DNA of 64,000 bases, taken from positions 62,001-126,000 of the forward strand of contig NZ_JAWHTE010000012.1 of NCBI RefSeq assembly GCF_032586175.1. Direction: 5' to 3'. The notes under the pieces were generated by a model, which saw only the letters and a program-made list of their open reading frames with translations, ran no database searches and was not told the origin of the DNA. This document shows positions 51,367 to 59,800 of this stretch, piece after piece. The stretch comes from Ovoidimarina sediminis. GTDB taxonomy: Bacteria > Pseudomonadota > Alphaproteobacteria > Rhodobacterales > Rhodobacteraceae. Every line of letters starts with the position of its first letter. Positions within the stretch are counted from its first letter, which is position 1. A program made the position numbers and the translations under genes.

Positions 51367-52593
51367 TTACCTCCTCGGGTCGCGTGAATTTGGATTGGGG
51401 CGGTAGGCTTCCGCCCGCCGGGCGGCGGCCTCTATCTCTTCCAGGGCAGCTTTCAGGCGGTCGGCGGATGACGAAAGATCGGGCATTGCGGGGAGCAGAG
51501 CGCTCCGGGGCCCCGTCGCATTCTGCCGTGGGGCGGGCGGCGCCAGCGGAGCGGCGGCGGGGCCTGCGGCGGAAGAGGCGCGCCGCGAAGACTGTGACGC
51601 GGCGCGTGCGACCAGCGCATTGATATCCATTCCGTTCACCCCCGGCGCAGGTGCGGGATCGGGCGGCGCCGCGGGCACCGGCTTGACCGGCGCTCGGGCT
51701 GGTGCCACCGCCCTAGGCGGTTCGGGTGCCGGAGCCGGGGCTGTCTCGCCTGCCGGGCGCCGTAAAGTGGAGAGGCCCTTCATCGCCGCGGCCGCAATAT
51801 CCGAGGGAGAGGGACCCGCGGGGGCCCGCTTTTCCGGCTTCGGCAACGCCGCCGGGCGCGATTTCGGCGCCGGCACCGCCGCCCCGCCGCCCAGATAGGC
51901 CTTCTGCACCGCCGGATCCTTCGCCAGCTTCTCGCCCGTATCCTCGTGCACGATCTCTCCGTTCTCGAGAAGATACCCACGGTCGGCGATCGCCAGGCTT
52001 TGCTTTGCATTCTGCTCGACCAGAAGAATGCCCAGCCCCGCCGCACGCACGTCAGCAAGGCTTTGGAACAGCTCCTTGCACAGAAGTGGCGACAGGCCGA
52101 GCGATGGCTCGTCGAGCGCGAGGATATCGGGGTTCGACATCATCGCCCGCCCGATCGCCACCATCTGTTGTTCACCACCCGACATGGTGCGCACCGTCTG
52201 GCGGCGGCGTTCGGCCAGCTTTGGGAACAGGCGGAACACCCGCTCGAGGTTCCCCGCCTCGTCGTCCCGCGCCCGCTGCGCATAGGCGCCGAGCGTCAGG
52301 TTTTCCTGCACGCTGAGATCCCCGAAAACGCCGCGGCCCTCGGGTACAAGCGCGATGCCGGCCTCCACGACCTTCTCGGGTGGCTGCCCGATCAGGTCTT
52401 CGCCCTCCATCACCACTTCGCCCGAAACGCGGCCCTCGCTGATCCCGCAGATCGCTTTGAGAAGCGTCGTTTTCCCTGCTCCGTTCGCACCGAGAATAAC
52501 CACGATCTCGCCACGCCCGACATCGAGCCCGGCGCCTGCGAGGGCCCTGTGCTGGCCGTATGAGACGGAAAGATCGCGCACCCTAAGCATCAT
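51367..52593 (-). CDS. Branched-chain-type ABC transporter ATPase (LivF-like) with a long Pro/Ala C-terminal extension
   Basis: 408 residues. The first 235 are a normal LivF: Walker A GANGAGKTTLLKAI, signature MSGGEQQMVAIGRAM, Walker B ILALDEPSLGLSP and the LVEQNAKQSLAIADRGYLL tail. The extra 170 residues are Pro/Ala/Arg-rich and disordered, ending in a predicted amphipathic helix (SADRLKAALEEIEAAARRAE). LivF proteins usually stop near 235. The extension is open without frameshift and of similar GC. It overlaps livG by 11 bases. Confidence 0.9.
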   Translation of the reverse strand: MMLRVRDLSVSYGQHRALAGAGLDVGRGEIVVILGANGAGKTTLLKAICGISEGRVSGEVVMEGEDLIGQPPEKVVEAGIALVPEGRGVFGDLSVQENLTLGAYAQRARDDEAGNLERVFRLFPKLAERRRQTVRTMSGGEQQMVAIGRAMMSNPDILALDEPSLGLSPLLCKELFQSLADVRAAGLGILLVEQNAKQSLAIADRGYLLENGEIVHEDTGEKLAKDPAVQKAYLGGGAAVPAPKSRPAALPKPEKRAPAGPSPSDIAAAAMKGLSTLRRPAGETAPAPAPEPPRAVAPARAPVKPVPAAPPDPAPAPGVNGMDINALVARAASQSSRRASSAAGPAAAPLAPPAPRQNATGPRSALLPAMPDLSSSADRLKAALEEIEAAARRAEAYRPNPNSRDPRR

Positions 52594-53320
52594 CGTCCCC
52601 CAAGTAGGCGCGGATCACCTCGCGGTTAGACAAAACCTCTTCGGGCGTGCCTTCGGCGATCTTCGCACCCGACGACATGACCACGCAGCGGTCGCAGAGC
52701 GAGCGGATCGCATCCATGACGTGTTCGACAAGAATGATCGTCCGGCCCTCTTCACGCAGGCGGCGGATCAATTCGATCCCGTCGCGGAGTTCGGTGGGGT
52801 TCAGCCCTGCAAGCCACTCGTCGAGCAGAAGCACCTTTGGGTCGGCTGCAAGTGTACGAGCGAGTTCGACGCGCTTGGTGTCGATATAGGTGAGTTCGCC
52901 GGTATGCGCCCGCGCCCGCCGTTCCAGCCCCACGAGTTCAAGCATCCGCATCGCGTGGGCATCGGCTTCCGCCCCCCAGCGCCGCCGGTGACCGAACACC
53001 GCGCCTGCGCGAACGTTCTCAAGCACCGTCATCGACGGCAGAAGGCGGACAAGCTGGAACGTGCGCGCGATACCCTTCCGCGCAATCTCCTGCGCCGGAA
53101 GATGCCCGATCGGCACACCTCTGAGAGAGATCGTACCGGCCGTCGGTTTCAGCGCCCCGGAAATCAGGTTCAGGGTTGTCGACTTCCCCGATCCGTTCGG
53201 GCCGATAAGGCCCATCACCTCGTGCTCGGTGACGTCGAAATCCAGATCGTTGACCGCAACAAGGCCCCCGAAGCGCTTCGTCGCACCGCGAAGCGACAGG
53301 ACAGGCGCATCGGCCCTCAT
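52583..53320 (-). CDS. Branched-chain-type ABC transporter ATPase (LivG-like) with divergent signature motif
   Basis: The ATG at 53320, overlapping the livM stop as ATGA, gives 245 residues. Walker A GPNGSGKSTTLNLI, LivG-specific GIARTFQLVRLLPSMTVLENV, Walker B VLLLDEWLAGLNP and the H-loop LVEHVMDAI. Where LivG normally has an LSGGQ/LSYGEQ signature it reads LTYIDTKRVELARTL, and the usual DEP of Walker B is DEW. It would pair with LivF as a hetero-dimer with one non-standard ATP site. Confidence 0.88.
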   Translation of the reverse strand: MRADAPVLSLRGATKRFGGLVAVNDLDFDVTEHEVMGLIGPNGSGKSTTLNLISGALKPTAGTISLRGVPIGHLPAQEIARKGIARTFQLVRLLPSMTVLENVRAGAVFGHRRRWGAEADAHAMRMLELVGLERRARAHTGELTYIDTKRVELARTLAADPKVLLLDEWLAGLNPTELRDGIELIRRLREEGRTIILVEHVMDAIRSLCDRCVVMSSGAKIAEGTPEEVLSNREVIRAYLGDDDA

Positions 53321-54249
53321 GCAAACCCCTCCCGCGCATCGAGCCGCTGGCGGATCGCGACCAGAAGGCCCACGAAGCCCTTGGGCAGCAGGTAGACGAT
53401 CACCAGAAAGCTGACGCCAAGAAGAAGCGTCGTCTGGTTCGGGAAGCTGGCCGAAATCGCCTCCCAGAGAAATGTGAAGGGAATGACGCCGACGACCGGG
53501 CCCCAAAGGCGCCCGGTGCCACCAAGAAGCGCCATGATGACGACCTGGAACGACAGCATGGGAGTAAAGGCCAGTGCCGGCTCTATATAGATGTAGCGCG
53601 GTGCAAGAATTGCGCCCGTAACCGACGCCGCCGCCCCGGAGACCATGAACAGAAGGATCTTCGCGCGTGCCGTGTTGATGCCGGAATGCCGTGCGACCTC
53701 CTCATCATCGCCGATGATCCTGAGAGCAAATCCGAGGCGCGAACGCCCGATCAGCCAGCCGCCCAGGTAGACGATGGCCGCGAGGCCCAGAAGCTGCCAG
53801 TAGATGTGCACCTCGGTCAGGTCCGTCAGCACGTAAAGGCCCTTCTGGCCTGAAACGTTCTGCGACCAGGTCACCAGCTGCCGGATCAGCTCGGCGAGGC
53901 CGAGAGTGAAGATCACGAAATAGACGCCGGAGAGCCGCAGGGTCGCAAGCCCGACGAGCGCGGCGAGCACCGCGCCGAGGATGGCCGCGATCGGCAGCAG
54001 GAGCCAATAATCGAGATGTTCGATCCCAAGGCCGGTCGTGTAGGTGCCAAGCCCGAAGAAGGCCGCCGTCGCGAGCGAGATATAGTGCGTGGGGCCGGAA
54101 AACAGCGCCCAGCTCGTGGCCAGCACCGTGTACATCGCGATCGTCACGCCAAGGGTCAGAAGATATGCCCCGCCAAGAAACGGCAGCCACGCCGCTGCCA
54201 CGAAGAGTGCGACGGCCAGTGCCAGGTTGCGGGTTTCGGTACCGGTCAT
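53317..54249 (-). CDS. Branched-chain-type ABC transporter permease (LivM-like)
   Basis: 310 residues with about nine membrane helices and the LivM patterns (GPTHYISLATAAFFGLGTYT; RLSGVYFVIFTLGLAELIRQ; GINTARAKILLFMVSGAAASVTG; LLGGTGRLWGPVVG). It forms the channel with LivH. ATGA overlaps lie at both ends with livG and livH. Confidence 0.93.
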   Translation of the reverse strand: MTGTETRNLALAVALFVAAAWLPFLGGAYLLTLGVTIAMYTVLATSWALFSGPTHYISLATAAFFGLGTYTTGLGIEHLDYWLLLPIAAILGAVLAALVGLATLRLSGVYFVIFTLGLAELIRQLVTWSQNVSGQKGLYVLTDLTEVHIYWQLLGLAAIVYLGGWLIGRSRLGFALRIIGDDEEVARHSGINTARAKILLFMVSGAAASVTGAILAPRYIYIEPALAFTPMLSFQVVIMALLGGTGRLWGPVVGVIPFTFLWEAISASFPNQTTLLLGVSFLVIVYLLPKGFVGLLVAIRQRLDAREGFA

Positions 54250-55112
54250 GCCTGACGCCTCCCGAACAGGCCTTGCGGGCGGAACAGAAGGATCAGCACG
54301 AACAGAAGATAGGCCGCGGCCAGTGTAAGGCCCGGGTCGAATACGGTCGCCACGAAGGTTTCGAGGATGCCCAGCATCAACGCAGCCACGATCGTGCCGC
54401 GTACGTCACCGACCCCGCCCATGATGACGATGATCAGCGCCTTGAGAGTGAACAGTACGCCCGTCGACGCATCAAGCGTCAGAAAGGTCGATACCAGCGC
54501 ACCTCCCACAGCCGTCACCGCGCCGCCAAGCGCGAAGGCCAGCGCCGAAAGGCGCGTCACGTTGATACCGACGAGCCGCGCACTGTCCGGCGCGACCGCG
54601 ATGGCCCGGATCGATATACCCGCGCGGGTCGTGTTCAGCCACAGCCACAACCCGCCGCATATGATTACCGCCGCCACGAAGGCCACGACGCGGTTCAGCG
54701 CATAGGTCTCGCCTATGAAAGTCACGGGGCGGGCGAGGTAGGAATAGCTGAAGTAGTCGCCTCCGAAGAAAGCGAGTTTCAGCCCGACCAAAACGAAAGC
54801 CAGCCCGAAGGTCGTCAGGATCGCATCGACCTCAAGCTGGCCATGCGATTTCGCCCGCCGCACCAGCGGGCGAAGAAAGACAACGTAGATCAGCCAATTC
54901 GCTGCGAAGGCCAGGGGCGCGACGACAAAGACGGTCAGAAGCGGGCTTACGCCCGCAGCAGTGAAGAACCAGAAGGCCGCAAAGCCGCCAGCGACCAGGA
55001 ACTCGCCATTCGCGAGGTTCATGATCCGCGCCATGCCGTATTGCAGGTTCAGCCCCATCGCGATCAGCGCGTAGGTGCCACCCAGAAGGAGCCCTGTGAA
55101 GAGTATGTCCAT
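54246..55112 (-). CDS. Branched-chain-type ABC transporter permease (LivH-like)
   Basis: 288 residues, about eight membrane helices. LivH patterns include GGTYALIAMGLNLQYGMARIMNLANGEF (seen as IAMGLNLQYGMARIMNLANG), the loop NTTRAGISIRAIAVAPDSAR, and VIMGGVGDVRGTIVAALMLG. It partners LivM. It starts 54 bases after the binding-protein gene. Confidence 0.93.
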   Translation of the reverse strand: MDILFTGLLLGGTYALIAMGLNLQYGMARIMNLANGEFLVAGGFAAFWFFTAAGVSPLLTVFVVAPLAFAANWLIYVVFLRPLVRRAKSHGQLEVDAILTTFGLAFVLVGLKLAFFGGDYFSYSYLARPVTFIGETYALNRVVAFVAAVIICGGLWLWLNTTRAGISIRAIAVAPDSARLVGINVTRLSALAFALGGAVTAVGGALVSTFLTLDASTGVLFTLKALIIVIMGGVGDVRGTIVAALMLGILETFVATVFDPGLTLAAAYLLFVLILLFRPQGLFGRRQA

Positions 55113-55166
55113 GCCGCCGCCCGTCTTCGGATGGCCCCGGGCGGGTGCCCGGAGCCAAAACGTTGC

Positions 55167-56363
55167 TTATTCCCAGCCAGATTTCGGCACGGCCGGAACC
55201 GCACCTTCCCGGCCGGTGGAGGCCACGCCCTTGAACACACCTCCCTGCCATTGGCCGACGGTCCAGTACTCGGCATTGGAGTTGTTCTCGTCCCAGTCCA
55301 CCGTGCCTATGACGGTCTCGAAACTGTTCGCGCCGATGTATTCGGCGACCGCCGCCTTATCGAGCGTGCCCGCCCCCTCGATCGCCTGCTGCAGGATCTG
55401 GAAAGAGGCATAGGCCGGAGCAGAGGCCCAGAAATCGGGCTTCGCACCCGTCACTTCCTCGTGCCGGGCGGCATATTCCTTGAACGCCTCGCCATCGGCG
55501 AAAACACCGCCTGCACCCAGAACGCCCTCAGCGGCCGCACCAAAGCGGCCCGCATAGGCGGGGAAGGCCGTGGCAACGGCGGTGTAGAACGCTTTCGGCG
55601 CAAGCCCCGCGATCTGCGCCTGTTCGGTCAACGCGAACGTGTCGGGCGGGTAGGACCACGCGACAAAGGCATCAGGGTTCGAATCCTTGGCCCCGTTGAT
55701 CACCGGAGACAGATCCTGTGTACCGAGGGGATAGGAGGTGTCGTAGACAATCTCGAACCCGGCCTCAGCGAATTGCGGGCGCGCCACCTCTGCCAGTTCG
55801 ATACCGAAGGCATCGGCCACATTTACCATCGCGACGGTGTTCCCGATCTCTCCCGCGTCGCGCATCTGGTTCAGAACGTCGACCACGCCGCCCGCAAGCC
55901 CCGTGGCACCGCCTAGCAGGAAGTACATGTTCGGGAACTTGCCCGACAGATCCTCGATCTGATCCGAGATGGCGGTGTGCGTGACCATCGGATAGCCGTA
56001 GCGCTCGAAGATCGGCGCCGAGGCGATGTTGAGACCCGTACCATAGGGCGCAAGGATGAAATCGGCCTCGTCCTGCGTCGCCAGGCGCTGCACGGCCTTG
56101 ATGGTTTCGCCCGGGTTGGTCTGGTCGTCATATTCGATAATCTCGACCATGTACTTGGTGCCGCCCACGTCGATCCCGCCGCCTGCGTTCACGTCGTTGG
56201 CCCAAAGCTGCACATTCGGCCAGAAGGTCACCGCCGCGCCACCGGCCAGCGGCCCCGTCTTCGGGCCGACCGCGCCAATTTTCAGCGTTTCCTGTGCGGC
56301 AAGCGGCGCGCCAAGTGCGATCGCCGCCGCCGTCGTCAGCGCAAAAAGTGTCCTGCGTTTCAT
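55167..56363 (-). CDS. Periplasmic substrate-binding protein of the branched-chain-type ABC importer
   Basis: The ATG at 56363, with GGGAGG, gives 398 residues: signal peptide (TLFALTTAAAIALGAPLAA) and a type I periplasmic binding fold (LKIGAVGPKTGPLAGGAA; ERYGYPMVTHTAISDQ). Despite the Liv name, such receptors often bind aromatic acids (for example 4-hydroxybenzoate, vanillate or ferulate). The flanking aldehyde dehydrogenases make an aromatic ligand likely. ATGA overlap with the upstream ALDH. Confidence 0.9.
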   Translation of the reverse strand: MKRRTLFALTTAAAIALGAPLAAQETLKIGAVGPKTGPLAGGAAVTFWPNVQLWANDVNAGGGIDVGGTKYMVEIIEYDDQTNPGETIKAVQRLATQDEADFILAPYGTGLNIASAPIFERYGYPMVTHTAISDQIEDLSGKFPNMYFLLGGATGLAGGVVDVLNQMRDAGEIGNTVAMVNVADAFGIELAEVARPQFAEAGFEIVYDTSYPLGTQDLSPVINGAKDSNPDAFVAWSYPPDTFALTEQAQIAGLAPKAFYTAVATAFPAYAGRFGAAAEGVLGAGGVFADGEAFKEYAARHEEVTGAKPDFWASAPAYASFQILQQAIEGAGTLDKAAVAEYIGANSFETVIGTVDWDENNSNAEYWTVGQWQGGVFKGVASTGREGAVPAVPKSGWE

Positions 56364-57835
56364 CCTGTTTCCTCCCTTGTGATTCCATTGATGGCGCCCT
56401 GCCCCGGCAGGCCGCCGATTTCTTCGCCATGGATCGCGATCCACTGGCATTCGGTGAATTCGTGAAGCGCCTCGCGCCCGCCGAACCGGCCATAGCCGGA
56501 GGCCTTTACTCCGCCGAACGGCATCGAGGGATCATCGAATACGGTGGAGCCGTTCACATGCCCGATCCCTACTTCGATCCGGCGCAGCATGTCGGTTGCG
56601 CCCGCCTCATCGGCGCTGAAGACAGCGGCAACGAGGCCGAATTCCGTATCGTTGGCGACGGAAAGCGCCTCTTCCCGGCTGCCGACGCGGGTGATCCCGG
56701 CGACCGGCCCGAACGCTTCTTCCGAGAAGAGCCGCATACCGGGCGCAACCTCGTCCAGAACTGCTGGCTGCAGACCGCCACCCGCAAGCTCGCCACCGCA
56801 GACAAGCCGAGCCCCCTTGCCGATCGCATCATCGATCAGAGCACGCACGCGGACGGCCGCGGACGGGCTGATCAGCGCGCCTAGGGGCGGCGGGGCGCCC
56901 GGCGTGAAGCGCATCTTTTCAACTTCGACAGCAAGCCGCGCGACGAAGGCGTCGGCAATGGTATCTTCCACAATGATCCGCTCGGTCGACATGCAGATCT
57001 GGCCCTGATTGAAGAAGCTGCCAAAGGCAGCGGCCTTCGCCGCATGATCAAGATCGGCATCGGACAGAACGATCATCGTACCCTTGCCGCTCAGTTCCAG
57101 AAGGCAGGGTTTCAGGTGCCGCGCGGCCCGCACCGCGATATCGCGGCCCACCCGGGTCGATCCGGTGAAGTTGATGCGGCGCACGGCGGGATGCGCGATC
57201 AGGGCATCAACGATTTCCTCGGCCTGATCCGGCGCATTGGTCACATAGTTCAGGACGCCGGCCGGAAGACCGGCATCGTTAAGCACGCGGGCCACCCATT
57301 CATGAGTTTTCGGGCAAAGCTCGGACCCCTTCAGAACAACCGTGTTCCCGCAGGCGAGCGGTGCGGCCACGGCGCGTACGGCAAGCGTGACCGCCGCGTT
57401 CCACGGAGCGATCCCGAGCACCACGCCAGCCGGGCGGCGTCGGAGTAGATAGCCGCTCTCCTCGATCCGCGTTTCCGCGAATGCCGAGGTCAGGTCGGCG
57501 GTCTGGCGCAGCATGTCGGCCGCGATCGCCCCGTTGAAGCGCACCCAGTCGGGCGAGGATCCGATCTCCTCGGTCGCGATCTGCGTCACCTCTTCCAACC
57601 GGTCAGTGATCAGACCAGCCGCGCAGTCGAGGATCGCCTGCCGCTCGGCCGGATCGGTTTCGGACCACGTGACGAAAGCGCGCGCGGAAGCATTCGCTGC
57701 ATCCCGGGCCTGATCGGCTGTGCATGCGGCGGCGCGGGTCACCACCGCGTCCGACATGGGATCGCGCCGTTCGAACTGGCCGGATAGGCCCGGCTCGACG
57801 GAGCGCCCGTCAATGATCAGATGGGTCTCGAACAG
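56360..57835 (-). CDS. Aldehyde dehydrogenase with uncertain (non-ATG) start
   Basis: Salicylaldehyde/vanillin dehydrogenase-like ALDH: catalytic Glu in LLELSGKGTM (Gly to Ser in the usual ELGGK), catalytic Cys in NQGQICMSTER, FTGSTRVG. The frame opens at 57967 but would then overlap the divergent AraC gene. Homology begins near LFETHLIIDG, where CTG at 57835 follows GGGAGGGG by a good spacing. The only internal ATG (57757) would cut off the first strand. I give 57835 as the likely start, length about 491. It is the first gene of the eight-gene operon. Confidence 0.8.
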   Translation of the reverse strand: MFETHLIIDGRSVEPGLSGQFERRDPMSDAVVTRAAACTADQARDAANASARAFVTWSETDPAERQAILDCAAGLITDRLEEVTQIATEEIGSSPDWVRFNGAIAADMLRQTADLTSAFAETRIEESGYLLRRRPAGVVLGIAPWNAAVTLAVRAVAAPLACGNTVVLKGSELCPKTHEWVARVLNDAGLPAGVLNYVTNAPDQAEEIVDALIAHPAVRRINFTGSTRVGRDIAVRAARHLKPCLLELSGKGTMIVLSDADLDHAAKAAAFGSFFNQGQICMSTERIIVEDTIADAFVARLAVEVEKMRFTPGAPPPLGALISPSAAVRVRALIDDAIGKGARLVCGGELAGGGLQPAVLDEVAPGMRLFSEEAFGPVAGITRVGSREEALSVANDTEFGLVAAVFSADEAGATDMLRRIEVGIGHVNGSTVFDDPSMPFGGVKASGYGRFGGREALHEFTECQWIAIHGEEIGGLPGQGAINGITREETG

Positions 57836-57920
57836 CTGCCCCTCCCAAAGCAACGCAGAGCCTCTAGGCGCGGCAATCGTCGCGCTATGCGCAAAGATCG
57901 CTCCAAAACGCTCGCGGTAA

Positions 57921-58886
57921 ATGACATTATGCGGGAAAGTATTGTCGATTCGCGGGAAAAGCGTCATTCAATCGACCTTCACACCAATCCGCCATGCGCC
58001 GAACATCCGTGCCGGCACTCACGAAGGCCGGCTTCAGGCCCGGGTCATCGGACGCGCGGAAAGTCTGCCGGGCCCATCCTGGCTGCTTCTTCTACTGCTC
58101 GAGGGCGAGGCCGAGTTTACCGGCCCTGGCCCATCCGAAAAGGCGCAGGCGCCCGCGCTTCTCTGGCGGCCTTGGATACCTGGGCACGGTGTCCGGCTCA
58201 GCCCCGGTACCGTCGCCGCACACATCGTTGCGGGCGCGAACGCCATCGCGAATGCCATCGGCCACAAGCCAGAATCCCAAGACGTGCGCGAATTGCTGAA
58301 TCACGCCGTCACCACCACGCTCGACCCGGCAACGCCGATCCACGAAACGGCCCGCGCCTGCTTCATCGCCGTTCACCGGGAAACGCGCGAGGGCGGCATC
58401 GCCGCGGCCACCATGATCGAGGCCTATCTGCGCATCCTCGTGGTCGAGATCTGGCGCTCGCATCGGGCCGAAGGCGATACGAACTCGGCAGGCACATACC
58501 GAAGCGCGCCGTCACAGAGGATCTTCAACCAATTCACGGCGCTGGTCGAACAGCACTTCCGCGACCGATGGACAGTCGAGCGCTATGCCGAAGCGCTCGG
58601 TTTATCGCGCGACCGGCTCGGCGATGTCTGCCAGCGAACGCGGGGCCGCAGCCCCAAAACGATCATAGATCGTCGTACCCTGCGCGAGGCGCAGCTTCTT
58701 CTCGAAACCTCTACCAGTTCGGTCGAACAGATCGCGGGGCGGCTGGGGTTTCAGACCGCGTCACAATTCAACCGGTTCTTCCGGCGCCTTGCGGGTCAGC
58801 CTCCCGGACGGGCACGGCGAAGCCAGGGCGGGCACGATGGAATGACAACAGAGATCGAATCGGCACCGCTGCACGATTGGCCCTGA
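57921..58886 (+). CDS. AraC family transcriptional regulator
   Basis: 321 residues. C-terminal AraC double HTH (YAEALGLSRDRLGDVCQRTRG and SVEQIAGRLGFQTASQFNRFFRRLAG) after a cupin-like sensing domain (LEGEAEFTGPGPSEKAQAPALLW). It resembles regulators of 4-hydroxyphenylacetate and related aromatic pathways. It is divergent from the ALDH-liv-ALDH-flotillin operon, so it is the natural candidate regulator of it. The N-terminus is uncertain, because no clear ribosome site precedes ATG 57921. Confidence 0.85.
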   Translation: MTLCGKVLSIRGKSVIQSTFTPIRHAPNIRAGTHEGRLQARVIGRAESLPGPSWLLLLLLEGEAEFTGPGPSEKAQAPALLWRPWIPGHGVRLSPGTVAAHIVAGANAIANAIGHKPESQDVRELLNHAVTTTLDPATPIHETARACFIAVHRETREGGIAAATMIEAYLRILVVEIWRSHRAEGDTNSAGTYRSAPSQRIFNQFTALVEQHFRDRWTVERYAEALGLSRDRLGDVCQRTRGRSPKTIIDRRTLREAQLLLETSTSSVEQIAGRLGFQTASQFNRFFRRLAGQPPGRARRSQGGHDGMTTEIESAPLHDWP

Positions 58887-58908
58887 TCGCCCCTCTCTGA
58901 ATCCCAAA

Positions 58909-58991
58909 TTCTGCATACAATCATAAGAAATTTCAGGTGCAATTACCGAAATAGGCGGCGGGTTGACGGATTTCTGTATACAGAATATCCA
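58909..58991 (+). promoter_or_regulatory. Putative autoregulated promoter and operators of the GntR-ligM operon
   Basis: A perfect 14-bp palindrome, TTCTGTATACAGAA (58972-58985), fits exactly between a -35-like TTGACG (58963-58968) and a -10-like TATCCA (58986-58991). A related half-operator, TTCTGCATACAA, lies at 58909-58920. The TGTATACA core is typical for FadR-type GntR proteins, and the next gene encodes one, so repression by its own product is likely. Confidence 0.65.
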
Positions 58992-59040
58992 ATACTGCGA
59001 CGTGCCGCCGCAGCCCGGCCAGGCCGTCATGGGAGGAAGG

Positions 59041-59775
59041 ATGGGCGACGCAGACCGCATTTCGCAGGTCCAGAAGGCTACGCTGGGATTGCGCGGCATG
59101 ATCATGTCGGGCGAATTCGGTGCCGGTGCGCGCCTTCCCGAAGTCGCCTTGTCTGAACGCCTCGGCATCTCTCGCACGCCTCTGCGGCAGGCCATGGACA
59201 GGCTGGAGTCGGAGGGGCTTCTGGAACGTATGCCAAGCGGCGGCTGCCGGGTGGCCAGTTTCGATCTCGACGATATCAACGACGCCATTGAACTGCGCGG
59301 CGTGGTCGAGGGCACGGCCGCGCGGCTTGCGGCCGAGCGCGGCGCCGATCCCGAACTCATGACGGCTGCCGAACAGGTACTGAACGAGATCGATATCGCC
59401 GTGAGCGATCCAGACTCCGTCGATTTCGACGCCTATGTGGGGCTGAATGCCCGGTTCCACGAAATCCTTGCCGGTCTCGCAGGCAGCGCCGTGATCCGCC
59501 GCGAGGCCGAACGTATCAGCAATCTTCCCCTCGCCTCGCCCAGCGCCTTCCTGCGCGGGCAGGAGGTCATCCCCGATTTCAACGCATCGCTGATCCGCGC
59601 TCAAGGCCAGCACAAGGCCATCCTCGAAGCCATCTCGAACCGTGAGGGCGCTCGCGCCGAAGCGCTCGCTCGCGAACATGCCCGCCTCGCACGGCTCAAT
59701 TTCGCCTTTCTCAAAGACGCCGATCCACGCCTTGCCACCCGCATCCCGGGACTGGCGCTGGTGACGGCAAGCTAA
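59041..59775 (+). CDS. GntR family (FCD) regulator of the O-demethylation operon
   Basis: The ATG at 59041, directly after GGGAGGAAGG, gives 244 residues; the frame to 58963 covers the promoter. Winged HTH (LPEVALSERLGISRTPLRQAMDRL) and FCD effector domain with metal-type residues (FHEILAGLA; HKAILEAI; EHARLARLN). It resembles VanR-type vanillate-responsive repressors. It lies 25 bases before ligM. Confidence 0.9.
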   Translation: MGDADRISQVQKATLGLRGMIMSGEFGAGARLPEVALSERLGISRTPLRQAMDRLESEGLLERMPSGGCRVASFDLDDINDAIELRGVVEGTAARLAAERGADPELMTAAEQVLNEIDIAVSDPDSVDFDAYVGLNARFHEILAGLAGSAVIRREAERISNLPLASPSAFLRGQEVIPDFNASLIRAQGQHKAILEAISNREGARAEALAREHARLARLNFAFLKDADPRLATRIPGLALVTAS

Positions 59776-59800
59776 CCTGAAACATGAAGGAGACCCGCCT

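Noticed and set aside
54165..55916. 583-codon plus-strand frame opposite livM/livH and the binding protein
   Set aside because: Composition is Arg/Gln/Asp-rich and antisense to three well-recognised genes; treated as a shadow frame.
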